From Bermanella sp. (GTDB taxonomy: Bacteria > Pseudomonadota > Gammaproteobacteria > Pseudomonadales > Oceanobacteraceae): a DNA stretch of 45,480 bases. The notes under the pieces are model-generated. The model saw only the letters and a program-made list of their open reading frames with translations, had not been told where the DNA came from and did not search any database. The translations under genes and the position numbers were made by a program. Positions 16,121-25,242 of the stretch are shown here, piece after piece (the first letter of the stretch is position 1; every line of letters begins with the position of its first letter). The stretch covers positions 1 to 45,480 of the forward strand of contig JAPYOO010000008.1 of assembly GCA_029938135.1 (NCBI GenBank), read 5' to 3'.

Positions 16121-17869
16121 CTAAAATAATCGACTAAAAAATGCCTTTATGGGCCTGACCACTCTTACATCGATAGCATTATTGATCACTTGGCGACGCT
16201 GATCGTAATCACTGGGTACTGGTAACACCCCATTATCAGTTTCATATTGCGCATAAGCTAATTTCATATCCTGGAACAATTGTGGCATTTTGGTACTTAA
16301 ATCCAGAGTTTCACCAGGGTCTTTTACTATGTTATATAAGTGCCAAATACCATCCCCCACTGCGGGGCGATTTAACATGATTTTAAAATCCCCTTTAAAT
16401 AATGCGGCGTTACCCCCAATTTCATAGGCGATGGTATCTTGGGGCCCGTGCACACTTACTTGGCGATTACTAACAATCGGCATGAGGCTTTTACCGGTAA
16501 CAGGCTCAATGGATTTACCTTTATATTCAACACCTGGATGGGACGTATTGGCTAATTGTAGAATGGTGGGCGCTAAATCTTTTACATACGTAAAGGCTTT
16601 ATTTACAGTGCCCTCTAGGGCGTTATTTAACGCTGGTCCAGAGATAATCATGGGTACTCGCAGCCCACCCTCCCCTGAATAAAATTTATAGTGACCCAAA
16701 GGCCCCACCACTGCACTGGCAAAACTGGCGCCTATATAGTTATAACTGCCTTTTTCGCCAAGGGTTTCATAATCTTGATTGTAATCTTCAAACCACATCC
16801 ATAACGGAAACAATTTTGAAATATCCCCGGGAGCTGACGCCTCACCGCCATTATCAGATGTAAAAATAAACACGGTATTATCATATTCACCAATGTCTTT
16901 TAAATGCTGTATTAAACGGCCAATATTAGCGTCCATAGCATCCACCATGCCGGCATACACAGCCATACTTTTTGAATGATACTTTTTTTCTTCTTCCGTC
17001 AGCGCTTGCCAATCTTGAGTGGTAACCACGTCGGTCATAGCCGCGTCTTTGGGTATTAAACCTAATTCTTTTACGCGTTTTTGACGTAATTTACGTAGCG
17101 CGCCCCAACCTTCATCATACTTGCCTATATATTTTTCTGTGTATTCTTTAGGTGCCTGCACCGGAATGTGTACTGCTTGAAATGCCACATACGAAAAAAA
17201 CGGTTTATTGTCTTTGAGGTTGCTATCAATAAACTCAATGCTTTTATCTACAATGTATTTTGAGGAGTAAAAGTCATCGGGCAACGTAATATTTTTGCCA
17301 TTGGCGAACCATTCAACTTTTGCATAGTTTGGTAGGTATGATCGTTGTTGCCAGTTATCAGCCCCTGAATAAGGCATCATGACGGTTTGCTCAAAGCCTC
17401 GGTTTATAGGCCGTAACTTTTCTTGTTTGTACCCCAAATGCCATTTACCCGCCATATAGGTGTGATAACCCTTATCCTTTAATAAGGTGGCTACTGTCAC
17501 TACGTTTTCATTTAGACTGCCGTTGTAAAAAGGTGAGCTGGCTTGAGATTGAGTTTTTGCCTCGGCAATATTACCTACCCCCGCACGATGACTGTCCACA
17601 CCAGACAACAACATGGCTCGGGTAGGCGCACAGCTAGCAGAGGTGTGATAGTTACTAAAGCTTAAGCCCTCTTTTGCTAACTGATCAAGATTAGGGGTGT
17701 CTATTTCACCGCCATAAGACTGAAGGTCGCTGTACCCTAAGTCATCGGCCAAAATCAAGACGATATTGGGGCTTTTAGCAGCGCCTGAGGCGATTGCACC
17801 GAAACTCACGCAAAGGGCCAGCAATGCACTTAAGGCCATGGAAAAACAAAATTTTGATAATGTTGGCAT
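16121..17869 (-). CDS. secreted arylsulfatase-type sulfatase (type I, formylglycine)
   Basis: 582 aa exported hydrolase of sulfate esters. The signal peptide (residues 1-30) ends near GAIASGA. The sulfatase signature C-x-P-x-R is CAPTR with Cys80, the residue converted to formylglycine. Metal ligands appear in LADDLGYSD (D42, D43) and FIFTSDNGG. MAGKWHLGY with Lys and His of the active site is typical, as is SGVDSHRAGVGN. The length fits large bacterial arylsulfatases. The maturation enzyme (formylglycine-generating enzyme or anaerobic maturase) is not in the window and must be encoded elsewhere. The substrate is unknown; marine polysaccharide or aryl sulfates are likely. The start ATG has AAGG upstream. 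Confidence 0.93.
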   Translation of the reverse strand: MPTLSKFCFSMALSALLALCVSFGAIASGAAKSPNIVLILADDLGYSDLQSYGGEIDTPNLDQLAKEGLSFSNYHTSASCAPTRAMLLSGVDSHRAGVGNIAEAKTQSQASSPFYNGSLNENVVTVATLLKDKGYHTYMAGKWHLGYKQEKLRPINRGFEQTVMMPYSGADNWQQRSYLPNYAKVEWFANGKNITLPDDFYSSKYIVDKSIEFIDSNLKDNKPFFSYVAFQAVHIPVQAPKEYTEKYIGKYDEGWGALRKLRQKRVKELGLIPKDAAMTDVVTTQDWQALTEEEKKYHSKSMAVYAGMVDAMDANIGRLIQHLKDIGEYDNTVFIFTSDNGGEASAPGDISKLFPLWMWFEDYNQDYETLGEKGSYNYIGASFASAVVGPLGHYKFYSGEGGLRVPMIISGPALNNALEGTVNKAFTYVKDLAPTILQLANTSHPGVEYKGKSIEPVTGKSLMPIVSNRQVSVHGPQDTIAYEIGGNAALFKGDFKIMLNRPAVGDGIWHLYNIVKDPGETLDLSTKMPQLFQDMKLAYAQYETDNGVLPVPSDYDQRRQVINNAIDVRVVRPIKAFFSRLF

Positions 17870-18007
17870 AGACGTGCCTTTTTATTATGAACAAGAATTT
17901 ACTGTACCGCCAAATGGCATTCTATGAGGGAATATATTCATTCCAAATGCTCATCAACGGTTTTTACTTAACCCCTTACCGCGTACACCAGCCTTCTATT
18001 CTCACAA

Positions 18008-18778
18008 TTAAAGGGATAGAGGTAACTCAAGAAATCCCTCATAGATAAAGTCCCTATGAGCCAATAAAATTGGATCGAGTGCCTCCGTCACCTCTGCCGT
18101 GTTGGATTCAAATGCCGCTCGCATATGTGAATCCATAGGGCAAACCGACTGCTCAAGGGGATTAAAATAGGCCATAAACGTGGCGCTGTAAATGTCCACC
18201 GCACTTAAGGTGTCGCCAACATAAAAGCGACTACCGCTCTTTTTCTGATCCTTTAAACACACGGCCAATTTGTGTAGTAAAGCCACTAACCTGTCAGAGT
18301 TACTTTGAGCAAGGCCCGCGTCATAACCATATTTGGCCCCTAAATATTGGGCGATGGGCTTTGGGAAACCACCCTGATCGTTTAGACCACTGTGAACGCC
18401 ATCCAGTCGGCCACTCCATCCCAGTCCAGATTCCCCACAGATGTCTTCACACAACGCCAGCGCCTTAGCGCGCGCAGTCGCTTCATTAGGCAATAACTCA
18501 GGAGTGGGGCCCAATGTTTCAGCTAGCATTAATATTTGCTGCCAGTGCGACTGTGGCGCTTGTTTATCAAACATGACAACAGGCCCACTACGAGTGCCGG
18601 TCCACACAGCCATGTCCTTATCACGCTGATCTAACCGTACCGCCGACCATGTTATGTTTTTAACATGAAAAAAACCTTTGGCAGCCTCGCTCCAAGGACT
18701 GGGAATACCCGGCACCACCACCATACGCAGGCCAGATTGCTCTTTAGCCTGTTCAAAATTTATGTAATTAATTGGCAT
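18008..18778 (-). CDS. glutathione S-transferase-like protein
   Basis: 256 aa. The N-terminal third resembles a thioredoxin-fold domain (LRMVVVPGIPSPWSEAAKGF, then the ITWSAVRLDQ and GPVVMFDK strands). The C-terminal part resembles the helical GST domain, with SRFYVGDTLSAVDIYSATFM matching the conserved N-capping box region (G-D-x-x-S-x-A-D). The usual Ser/Tyr/Cys catalytic position is ambiguous (a Ser-Pro-Trp-Ser segment follows strand 1). It is divergent from a LysR regulator, with an 18-base palindrome between them. A detoxification role is inferred only from family. Confidence 0.75.
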   Translation of the reverse strand: MPINYINFEQAKEQSGLRMVVVPGIPSPWSEAAKGFFHVKNITWSAVRLDQRDKDMAVWTGTRSGPVVMFDKQAPQSHWQQILMLAETLGPTPELLPNEATARAKALALCEDICGESGLGWSGRLDGVHSGLNDQGGFPKPIAQYLGAKYGYDAGLAQSNSDRLVALLHKLAVCLKDQKKSGSRFYVGDTLSAVDIYSATFMAYFNPLEQSVCPMDSHMRAAFESNTAEVTEALDPILLAHRDFIYEGFLELPLSL

Positions 18779-18816
18779 TTAACTATCTCGAGATTCAAAT
18801 ATTTAATTAGCTAGAC

Positions 18817-18834
18817 TTACCTTAGTAAAGGTAA
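18817..18834. promoter_or_regulatory. palindromic candidate LysR operator
   Basis: TTACCTT-AGTA-AAGGTAA is a perfect 7-base-arm palindrome containing the T-N11-A LysR motif. It lies between the divergent GST-like and LysR genes, 38 bases from the GST start and about 120 from the LysR start. Confidence 0.55.
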
Positions 18835-18952
18835 ATATTTCATAAACCCCATAATTACTGGGTAACAGCCGTTAATCAAACGATAAAACATAATCATTAC
18901 ATTAGAATTTCTAATTTAATTTGTTAATATATGCCCCTGAGGGATTAGATGT

Positions 18953-19849
18953 ATGACTGTTTTTTACAAATCACCACCGATTCAATATTTACCGGCTTTT
19001 GTAGCGGCTGCCCGTGCTAGCAGTTTTAAAGTCGCTGCTAGCCAGCTCAATGTGACTCCTTCGGCCATTAGCCAGCAAATTAAAACCCTTGAAAACCATA
19101 TGGGCCTTAAACTGTTTAGCCGTAAAAAACGCAGCCTGCAATTAACATTCGCTGGCATAAGTTTTTACCAAGTGGCACAAGATACTTTGAATCAATACGA
19201 GTCTGGCTGCCGAGAGTTTAATGAAAAACACCAGTCCTCCACTTTAAACGTAAGTATGATTCCGTACATTGCCAACGAAATCCTTATCCCAAAGTTAGCC
19301 GAATTTAATACATTACATCCAGATATTAACTTAATGATTCATACCAGTGTGACCCTTGAAAATCTACAGGTACAAGAATTAGACGCGGCCATTCGGTTTG
19401 GCATTCCTCCTTGGTCCGAACAGGACATGGTAAACATTGAATTAATTTGCCACGCACAGTCTGCACTTGTGGCAAGCGAAGAATATTTAGCCCGCCACCC
19501 TATACACAGCACCAGTGATTGGAAAAAACAAACCCTGATTCATAGCCGCAGTCACATTAATGATTGGCAAGTATTCATGGACAAACTAAATTTTAAACCT
19601 CACCAACAATTAGTCTTTGATTCCTACGACGCCAGTATTCGAGCGGCCGAAGAAGGATTAGGCATCGCCATTGCTGTACTACCCATTTCTCAGGATAAAA
19701 TACACCAAAATAAACTAGTGTGTTTATCGCCAAATTATAAAGACATAGATGAAAGTTTTTATTTAGTTAGTAAACCCAACGAGCATAAACAAACCAACAT
19801 ATTAGCTTTGCATATTTGGCTTAAAGATATTTTTAAACAAGTAGGATAA
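18953..19849 (+). CDS. LysR-family transcriptional regulator (GcvA-like)
   Basis: 298 aa. The N-terminal winged HTH is clear: FVAAARASSFKVAASQLNVT, then PSAISQQIKTLENHMGLKLF and RKKRSLQLTFAG. The C-terminal effector domain has the two-lobe pattern with LDAAIRFGIPPW and EEGLGIAIAVLPIS. The first part resembles GcvA-type regulators. It is divergent from the GST-like gene, its most likely target. GAGGGA about 8 bases upstream supports the start. It ends 38 bases before the convergent TonB-dependent receptor. Confidence 0.92.
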   Translation: MTVFYKSPPIQYLPAFVAAARASSFKVAASQLNVTPSAISQQIKTLENHMGLKLFSRKKRSLQLTFAGISFYQVAQDTLNQYESGCREFNEKHQSSTLNVSMIPYIANEILIPKLAEFNTLHPDINLMIHTSVTLENLQVQELDAAIRFGIPPWSEQDMVNIELICHAQSALVASEEYLARHPIHSTSDWKKQTLIHSRSHINDWQVFMDKLNFKPHQQLVFDSYDASIRAAEEGLGIAIAVLPISQDKIHQNKLVCLSPNYKDIDESFYLVSKPNEHKQTNILALHIWLKDIFKQVG

Positions 19850-19887
19850 AGGTACGGTTAAAATAGATACGGGTAAACATGGGCATG

Positions 19888-21903
19888 TTAGTTAAAACTG
19901 TAGTCCATTTGTAAATGCCCTTCAATACCGGAGTTAGGTATGCCTTCGTTTAGCCGACTGCCCTGAGGGGCCGATTCATAGTTATTATCTAACAAGTTTT
20001 TCACTTGCATACTGACGTTTAAATTTGAGTTAACCTGATACTTAACTTTACCACTAAGCAATACGTAATCATTTAACGTTAGCTGTTGCGTGCCCGAAAT
20101 CATTTCTTTTTCCCCACCATAAATAGCCCCAAGAGTACCCAGCCAACTATGACCATGGACACTAAACAATACCGAAGCTTGGCGCTTAGCTTCACGAAAG
20201 AAGGCATCCGGTTTGTCAAACATTTCAAAATAAGTCACCCGCAAAGAACTGAACTGCCCCAGTTGGCAATTAATTTCAGCTTCAAATCCTTGGCCACTGG
20301 CGGCCTTACCATTAGCATACTGGCGCACATTATCACTGGATATCTCAATTAATATTGGATGTTCGTAACGATTAAAAAATAGGCCAAGCTGCAAATTTAC
20401 ATGCTGAAACTGATACAAACAAATAGCATCAAGGGTCTTGATTACTTCATGTTTAAGGCTGGTTGAACCACGTAAAATAGGGCTATCGGGGTTAGCGGTT
20501 TCATTCAAACTGGCGGCACGAAACGCCTCACCATATAACAATTTTATACTATGCAGCCCACTAATTTGATGCACCCAACCCACCCTTGGACTAAGGTGAG
20601 ATTGTTTTATCTTATTGCGGTCATATCTTAAACCTGCATTAATCTGGTTACTGGTATTAAACTGATAAATACTTTGCCAATATATCCCCACGGAACTATG
20701 TAGGTCTTGGTGATCTGCCCTAGTCACTTGAGTGAAATCACCAAAATAATCAATAGAAGATTCATTTCTTGTGAGCTGACCTGTATCAAAATTATTGGCG
20801 GCTTCAGATATCACCTCGTCATCTATTTGCCAATTTAAACCTGTTTGAAAACTGATATCTTCATTAAAGTACCAGTCATTATGCCAGTTAAACTTCAGTG
20901 ATTGAGATTTCAGATACGCTTTTAAAAATAATGGGTCGTCGCTGCTAGGATTACTTATAGGTGCTAAGTCTCCAGCTGCCGTCACCTGAGTATGTAGAAA
21001 CTGTTCCACATGGCTAAAAGAAAACGATACAAATGATTGTATACCTTGAGAGAGTGAATAATTTTGTTTTGCATAAACGGAATGTAAAATTGACTCATTA
21101 AAACTAAAACCATTCGAGAGCGTTTCAAGGGAGTAAAAATCATCCGCTTGAGTATTGTGATAAAAATAGCCAAATGAACTGTCGCCGTGATCAAGTCTAA
21201 GGTGCACGCTACTTTTTTTCAGAGGGTCTTGTGTAGGAATGCGAACACTCGGGTCCTGATTAAAATTATCATCCACCACATAACGTTCACCTTTATCGTC
21301 ATAAATGCTGGCAAAAACATTCAGATCCCAAGCACCACTTTCTACATGGGTATTTACACTACCAGCCACTCTATTGTGACTACCCGCTTGCAATTGCCAG
21401 TCGTCGACCCCTTTTCTAGTTTGTATATTAATCACCCCACTATAGGCCCCCGAACCATAAAGGGCTGAGCTTGGTCCGCGAATAATTTCAATTCGTTCAA
21501 TTTGGCGCACACTGAACATACGTACCGCGCTATTAGCCGCCCCTGTTCGTGGGTCGTTTAACACTAAACCATCCATCAACAAGAGTATCTCTTTTGACTG
21601 ATTACCATTACGTCGTCCGCGCGCACTGTACCCATAAGCGTTGGGGGTGTCAGCACTGCGCTGGCTTTGAAAGCCCGCCACATATACTAAAAGTTCGTGA
21701 AGATAATCAACCCCTAAAGTCGAAATAAAGGCATGATCAAATACGGTAACGGCAGAAGGGGCATTATTAATGGTTTGCTCAGTCAAGGTAGAACCCGTTA
21801 CGCGCAAACTTAGTAACTCGCTCAGGCTTAACTCAAATAGACTTTCGTCTATTTGCGAATAGCAGGCGTGACTATGCAATAACAAAAAGGTGAAGGCACA
21901 CAC
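19888..21903 (-). CDS. TonB-dependent outer-membrane receptor
   Basis: 671 aa receptor with an N-terminal plug and a 22-strand barrel. The plug reads LSELLSLRVTGSTLTEQT, then NNAPSAVTVFD, LLLMDGLVLNDPRTG and IERIEIIRGPSSALYGSGAYSGVINI, all typical. The C-terminal barrel includes YLKSQSLKFNWHNDW and ends with the signature QMDYSFN (aromatic penultimate). The ligand is unknown: no siderophore, B12 or haem genes adjoin and no Fur box was found upstream. The annotated start is GTG and gives a short signal without a basic n-region; a better n-region (MTRLFP) lies one frame away just upstream, see findings. The C-terminal end is convergent with LysR. Confidence 0.9.
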   Translation of the reverse strand: MCAFTFLLLHSHACYSQIDESLFELSLSELLSLRVTGSTLTEQTINNAPSAVTVFDHAFISTLGVDYLHELLVYVAGFQSQRSADTPNAYGYSARGRRNGNQSKEILLLMDGLVLNDPRTGAANSAVRMFSVRQIERIEIIRGPSSALYGSGAYSGVINIQTRKGVDDWQLQAGSHNRVAGSVNTHVESGAWDLNVFASIYDDKGERYVVDDNFNQDPSVRIPTQDPLKKSSVHLRLDHGDSSFGYFYHNTQADDFYSLETLSNGFSFNESILHSVYAKQNYSLSQGIQSFVSFSFSHVEQFLHTQVTAAGDLAPISNPSSDDPLFLKAYLKSQSLKFNWHNDWYFNEDISFQTGLNWQIDDEVISEAANNFDTGQLTRNESSIDYFGDFTQVTRADHQDLHSSVGIYWQSIYQFNTSNQINAGLRYDRNKIKQSHLSPRVGWVHQISGLHSIKLLYGEAFRAASLNETANPDSPILRGSTSLKHEVIKTLDAICLYQFQHVNLQLGLFFNRYEHPILIEISSDNVRQYANGKAASGQGFEAEINCQLGQFSSLRVTYFEMFDKPDAFFREAKRQASVLFSVHGHSWLGTLGAIYGGEKEMISGTQQLTLNDYVLLSGKVKYQVNSNLNVSMQVKNLLDNNYESAPQGSRLNEGIPNSGIEGHLQMDYSFN

Positions 21904-22022
21904 TACGGGAATAGACGTGTCATAAATTAAACCAAAAGGATTGTTTTTTAACTATAGTCCAATTGATTTCAAAATTGTTCGATTTAAGGGTATTTATGCC
22001 CCCTTAAATCGCCACTCTCTCG

Positions 22023-22568
22023 CTAACGAGCAAAGGCCGCCAGCTCAGTGTTTACTTGCGTTTTAGTAATATGGTTAGCGTAGTTAGATAGGCTTTTAAG
22101 CATATTACACACCAGTAAATCAAACATGTTTTCTCGACTAAAACCTGCGGCTAAAAATGCATCCGTTATCTCTTCATTCACAAATCCACGGTCGTTAACC
22201 AATGCACGTACAAAATCTACTAAAGCTTTATCTTTTGCATCGTTAATATCTCCGCCATCTCGTATAGCCGCCACGGTTTGTGCATTAGCTTTTAAGCTGT
22301 CTCCCATCCAGCTGTGAGCAGCAATACAAAATTCGCAATCATTCACTTCAGATATCGCCAGTAAAGCCACTTGCACTTCAATAGGCGTTAACGAGCTGTG
22401 CTTCATTAATTGATCATTAATATGTAGATATGCATTCAGTGCCACAGGGCTTTCAGCCAAATAGCCATATAGGTTAGGCAGCATGCCGTAAGCGGCCTTC
22501 ACTTCTTTAAGCGTATTTTTGGTGCTATCTGGGGCGGTGTTTTCGTTATACAGGGTAAAATCAGTCAT
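22023..22568 (-). CDS. AhpD/carboxymuconolactone decarboxylase-family protein
   Basis: 181 aa from the ATG preceded by AGAGAGA (the ORF track begins 13 codons earlier). Active-site motif CEFCIAAH (CxxC-x3-H) is the redox pair plus His of AhpD-like peroxidase-type proteins. The preceding LTPIEVQVALLAISEVN helix is family-typical. Such proteins reduce peroxides or act in reductive repair; the partner reductant is unknown. It is divergent from an AraC regulator with a shared promoter region that carries a long inverted repeat. Regulation by that AraC protein is likely. Confidence 0.88.
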   Translation of the reverse strand: MTDFTLYNENTAPDSTKNTLKEVKAAYGMLPNLYGYLAESPVALNAYLHINDQLMKHSSLTPIEVQVALLAISEVNDCEFCIAAHSWMGDSLKANAQTVAAIRDGGDINDAKDKALVDFVRALVNDRGFVNEEITDAFLAAGFSRENMFDLLVCNMLKSLSNYANHITKTQVNTELAAFAR

Positions 22569-22624
22569 GGTTATCTCTCTTATAAATGAGCTTGTTTGAA
22601 CACCCATTTAGAATACCCCAGAAC

Positions 22625-22663
22625 ACCTGAACGCTTGATACCATTTAGTTCAGGTTATATGAT
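22625..22663 (+). promoter_or_regulatory. AraC promoter with overlapping inverted repeat
   Basis: TTGATA (22635-22640) and TATGAT (22658-22663) are spaced 17 bases, each 5 of 6 to sigma-70 consensus. The perfect 8-base inverted repeat ACCTGAAC/GTTCAGGT (22625-22632 and 22648-22655) brackets the -35 and spacer, so a bound regulator could block or activate either direction. Confidence 0.6.
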
Positions 22664-22702
22664 TGATCGTTCACACATATCATCACCGTCACAGGTAACC
22701 TT

Positions 22703-23563
22703 ATGCTGTCAGCTCTGCTGAACACCTTTCGCTTACAGGCTCAGGTTTATAGTACTTATCAATTTTGTGGAAACTGGCAAGTAGATGCCCACGCCATTGG
22801 CCAAACCTGTTTTCACATGGTTACCACTGGACGCTGCCAGATGAAAATGACAGGCCATGACCCTGTTATTTTAGAGTTGGGAGATTTAGTGGTGTTCCCA
22901 AGAGAATTGGCACATCAATTAGTGCCCATGGAAGATGAGCTTAAATCGATGATTCACCAACCCATGGAGATTATTTCGCCCAACGATGCTGTGCCTGGCA
23001 CTGCCATATTATGCGGCGCGTTAATATTTGAGCACACCGGCTTTAATCATATATTGGATGCTCTGCCCAGTATTTTTGTCATACACGCGAAAGACGCACC
23101 CTGGATTCAACCGTTACTGAGCCAAATTAGGTTTGAAATGAATGAACGCCAAACAGGCAGTGACAATATTATTAACCGCCTAAGCGAATTGTTATTTGTG
23201 TATGCTTTACGGCACCAAATTAAACTACAACCCGAAAACAGTTTCTTAAATTTATTTGTGCATCAAGCTTTGGCACCGGCTTTAAAAGCAATTAATGACT
23301 ATCCACAAAACAACTGGTCACTGGAATCGCTAGCATCAAAATGTGCCATGTCGCGAACTAAGTTTTCTTTATTATTTAAAAAAGTCAGCGGACTCACTGT
23401 GAATGAGTATTTGACATGGTGGAGAATGCAATTAGCTTATGATTTGTTAAAAAAAGGCAAGCGAATAGCACAGGTTGCCGATCAAGTGGGGTATCAATCA
23501 ATGGCTTCGTTTAGCCGAGTATTTAAAAAGGCTTATGGAGTGAGCCCTGGAAAAGTCATTTAG
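22703..23563 (+). CDS. AraC-family regulator with cupin_6 N-terminal domain
   Basis: 286 aa. The N-terminal cupin-like ligand domain (residues about 10-180) includes CFHMVTTGRCQM and the LELGDLVVFPRELAHQL strand typical of the cupin_6 type, plus TAILCGALIFEH. The C-terminal part has two AraC HTH units: SLESLASKCAMSRTKFSLLF, then RIAQVADQVGYQSMASFSRV and FKKAYGVSP. It is divergent from the AhpD-like gene, its likely target; ligand unknown, often an oxidant or aldehyde in such pairs. A near-consensus promoter precedes it. Confidence 0.92.
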   Translation: MLSALLNTFRLQAQVYSTYQFCGNWQVDAHAIGQTCFHMVTTGRCQMKMTGHDPVILELGDLVVFPRELAHQLVPMEDELKSMIHQPMEIISPNDAVPGTAILCGALIFEHTGFNHILDALPSIFVIHAKDAPWIQPLLSQIRFEMNERQTGSDNIINRLSELLFVYALRHQIKLQPENSFLNLFVHQALAPALKAINDYPQNNWSLESLASKCAMSRTKFSLLFKKVSGLTVNEYLTWWRMQLAYDLLKKGKRIAQVADQVGYQSMASFSRVFKKAYGVSPGKVI

Positions 23564-23592
23564 AGCTGTTTAAATGGACATGAGAAAAGGTG

Positions 23593-23628
23593 AAACCCTG
23601 TTTTAAGTTATCCCTCAAAACAGGGTTT
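23593..23628. terminator. bidirectional hairpin between AraC gene and efpL
   Basis: Perfect 12-base-pair stem AAACCCTGTTTT with AAAACAGGGTTT and a 12-base loop, in the convergent gap of about 75 bases. T-runs flank it weakly (TTTT within 13 bases on plus). It is likely a shared terminator. Confidence 0.7.
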
Positions 23629-23638
23629 ACATCATATT

Positions 23639-24214
23639 TTACTTGGCTTCTGCACGGCCAGTAAATTTACGATCTTCAACGTTAATTTTAATACGCTCGC
23701 CGGTTGAAATATGCTCAGGTACTTGTACGGTTAAACCGGTAGACAGTACCGCAGGTTTCGTTCTGGCCGTGGCTGATCCGCCTTTAAGTGAGGGATCAGT
23801 TTCAACAATGACCAACTCAACCGTTGACGGCAAATCAAGGGCAACAGGCGCATCGTTTACCATGATAACTTGCAGGCCTTGAGTATCTTCGCTGATAAAC
23901 AATAATTCATCGGCGATTGATTCTTTGCTTAAACTGTAAGCAGTATAGTCTTCGCTGTCCATGAATACGTATTCGTCGCCGTCTGAATAAGAAAACGTCA
24001 CTGAACGTCTAAACAAGTCAGCCAAACTCAGCATATCTGAATCCTTAAAGGCTTCATCTATCTTGTTGTTGGTCACAACATTGTACATACGCATGCGATA
24101 GATACTGCCGCCGGAACGACCTTGAGGAACTGAACGTTCAATTTCTCGCACTACGTACGTTTCACCGTTAATCTCAACCGCGGTATTCTTTTTAATCTCA
24201 CTGGCTTTAGGCAT
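23639..24214 (-). CDS. efpL: EF-P paralogue EfpL (YeiP)
   Basis: 191 aa elongation factor P-like protein that helps ribosomes over proline-rich stalls. Three beta-barrel domains match the family length. The loop at the tip of domain I reads [10 protein letters not shown], with Arg33 at the position filled by Lys34 in EF-P; E. coli EfpL also has Arg here and does not use the EpmA lysylation. [20 protein letters not shown] and the [18 protein letters not shown] region are diagnostic, as is the ending [17 protein letters not shown] at 9-base spacing supports the start. It is convergent with the AraC gene. Confidence 0.94.
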   Translation of the reverse strand: MPKASEIKKNTAVEINGETYVVREIERSVPQGRSGGSIYRMRMYNVVTNNKIDEAFKDSDMLSLADLFRRSVTFSYSDGDEYVFMDSEDYTAYSLSKESIADELLFISEDTQGLQVIMVNDAPVALDLPSTVELVIVETDPSLKGGSATARTKPAVLSTGLTVQVPEHISTGERIKINVEDRKFTGRAEAK

Positions 24215-24522
24215 TCGGTAGCGCTCCTGGTAAAAATTTGACGGTATTATAAGCCCATATTAGAGCAATCGATAATAGAAAGCCGTCTAACGGTGAATAT
24301 TGATTAAATTTACCCTTATTTACAAGCACTGAAAGGTTTATTGCCTTTAAGCTATTCCTGTTCTGAACAAAACCACCCAATATGGTTAAATATCAACCAT
24401 ACCTGGCCGCTTTTGTTATTTATTAAGCGCGAACAAGCCACATCCATACCATATGGCAGGGGCGCTGGTAGCCATTGATTTTATAAAATAAGTACATACA
24501 AATAAGAGTTTAAGGTTGATAC
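24215..24522. other. intergenic region between efpL and lipoprotein gene
   Basis: About 308 bases between divergent genes. It is AT-rich with no clear repeat. I see no ORF or RNA gene, only the ribosome site TTAAGG before 24523. Confidence 0.5.
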
Positions 24523-25242
24523 ATGCGCGTATTATCCCTGCCGTTACCCGTATTGCTTTGTGCCACTCTTTTAAGTGCCTGTGGTTTGGTAAGTGACGAC
24601 GAATCTCAAAAGGTTACTTCCCACCATTTCACACCTGTATCGGGGCAGCTATTTGATACGCCGCTGGCGAATATGAAGTATCACAGCACACATTTCAGTG
24701 GCGTCACCAGTAGTCTTGGGGAGTTTTTATACAAGCCAAATGAAAGCATTAGCTTTAGCCTGGGTAACTATCAATTCCCCCAAATTAAAGCTGCACCTAA
24801 ACTAAACATATTAACGCTTCTACAAACAAAACAGATCACGCCATCAGTGTTAAATCTTAGTCGCCTATTACAATCAATTAGCCTTAAGTCACCTGAAGCT
24901 ACCTTGCTATTACCTGACTTAAACGGATTTGACTTAAGCCACTTAGACTTAAGCCAGCCCCCTTCACACTTTGCCAAGGATAGCCTTGTGCTGAGTGTGC
25001 TTGCCAAATTTGGCAACCAGAAAAATCCACTACAGCTTATCCCTCACCAACAAGCCTTGTATCAATTACAAACTCGCCTTTCAGATACGGTTAGTAGCCG
25101 TGAAGCTAGTGAGCGGACAATAATAAGCGAGACGTCAAATGGGTTGTTAACACTGATGAATAAATTAGCCGGTAAAGATGATGTACAAAGGTCTGTACAG
25201 TTAGGATCTATATCTTTGGCCAGTATGGCTAACTTTCATTAA
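24523..25242 (+). CDS. predicted lipoprotein, unknown function
   Basis: 239 aa. Signal with lipobox LLSAC (Cys20), then a mature chain starting CGLVSDDE; the Gly at +2 fits outer-membrane sorting. The segment GVTSSLGEFLYKPNESISFSLGN resembles a repeated domain seen in large proteobacterial lipoproteins and adhesin-like proteins (Gly-rich turn, then FxYxPxExxxFxLG, later NLSRLLQSI). The remainder is unclassified. The C-terminus is Ser and Leu rich. It is convergent with the LuxR fusion gene, their stop codons overlapping by a few bases (24523-25242 versus 25239). Confidence 0.65.
   Translation: MRVLSLPLPVLLCATLLSACGLVSDDESQKVTSHHFTPVSGQLFDTPLANMKYHSTHFSGVTSSLGEFLYKPNESISFSLGNYQFPQIKAAPKLNILTLLQTKQITPSVLNLSRLLQSISLKSPEATLLLPDLNGFDLSHLDLSQPPSHFAKDSLVLSVLAKFGNQKNPLQLIPHQQALYQLQTRLSDTVSSREASERTIISETSNGLLTLMNKLAGKDDVQRSVQLGSISLASMANFH

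Noticed and set aside
21904-22022. Fur box upstream of the TonB-dependent receptor
   Set aside because: No stretch with more than a chance match to the consensus was found, so iron control is not claimed.
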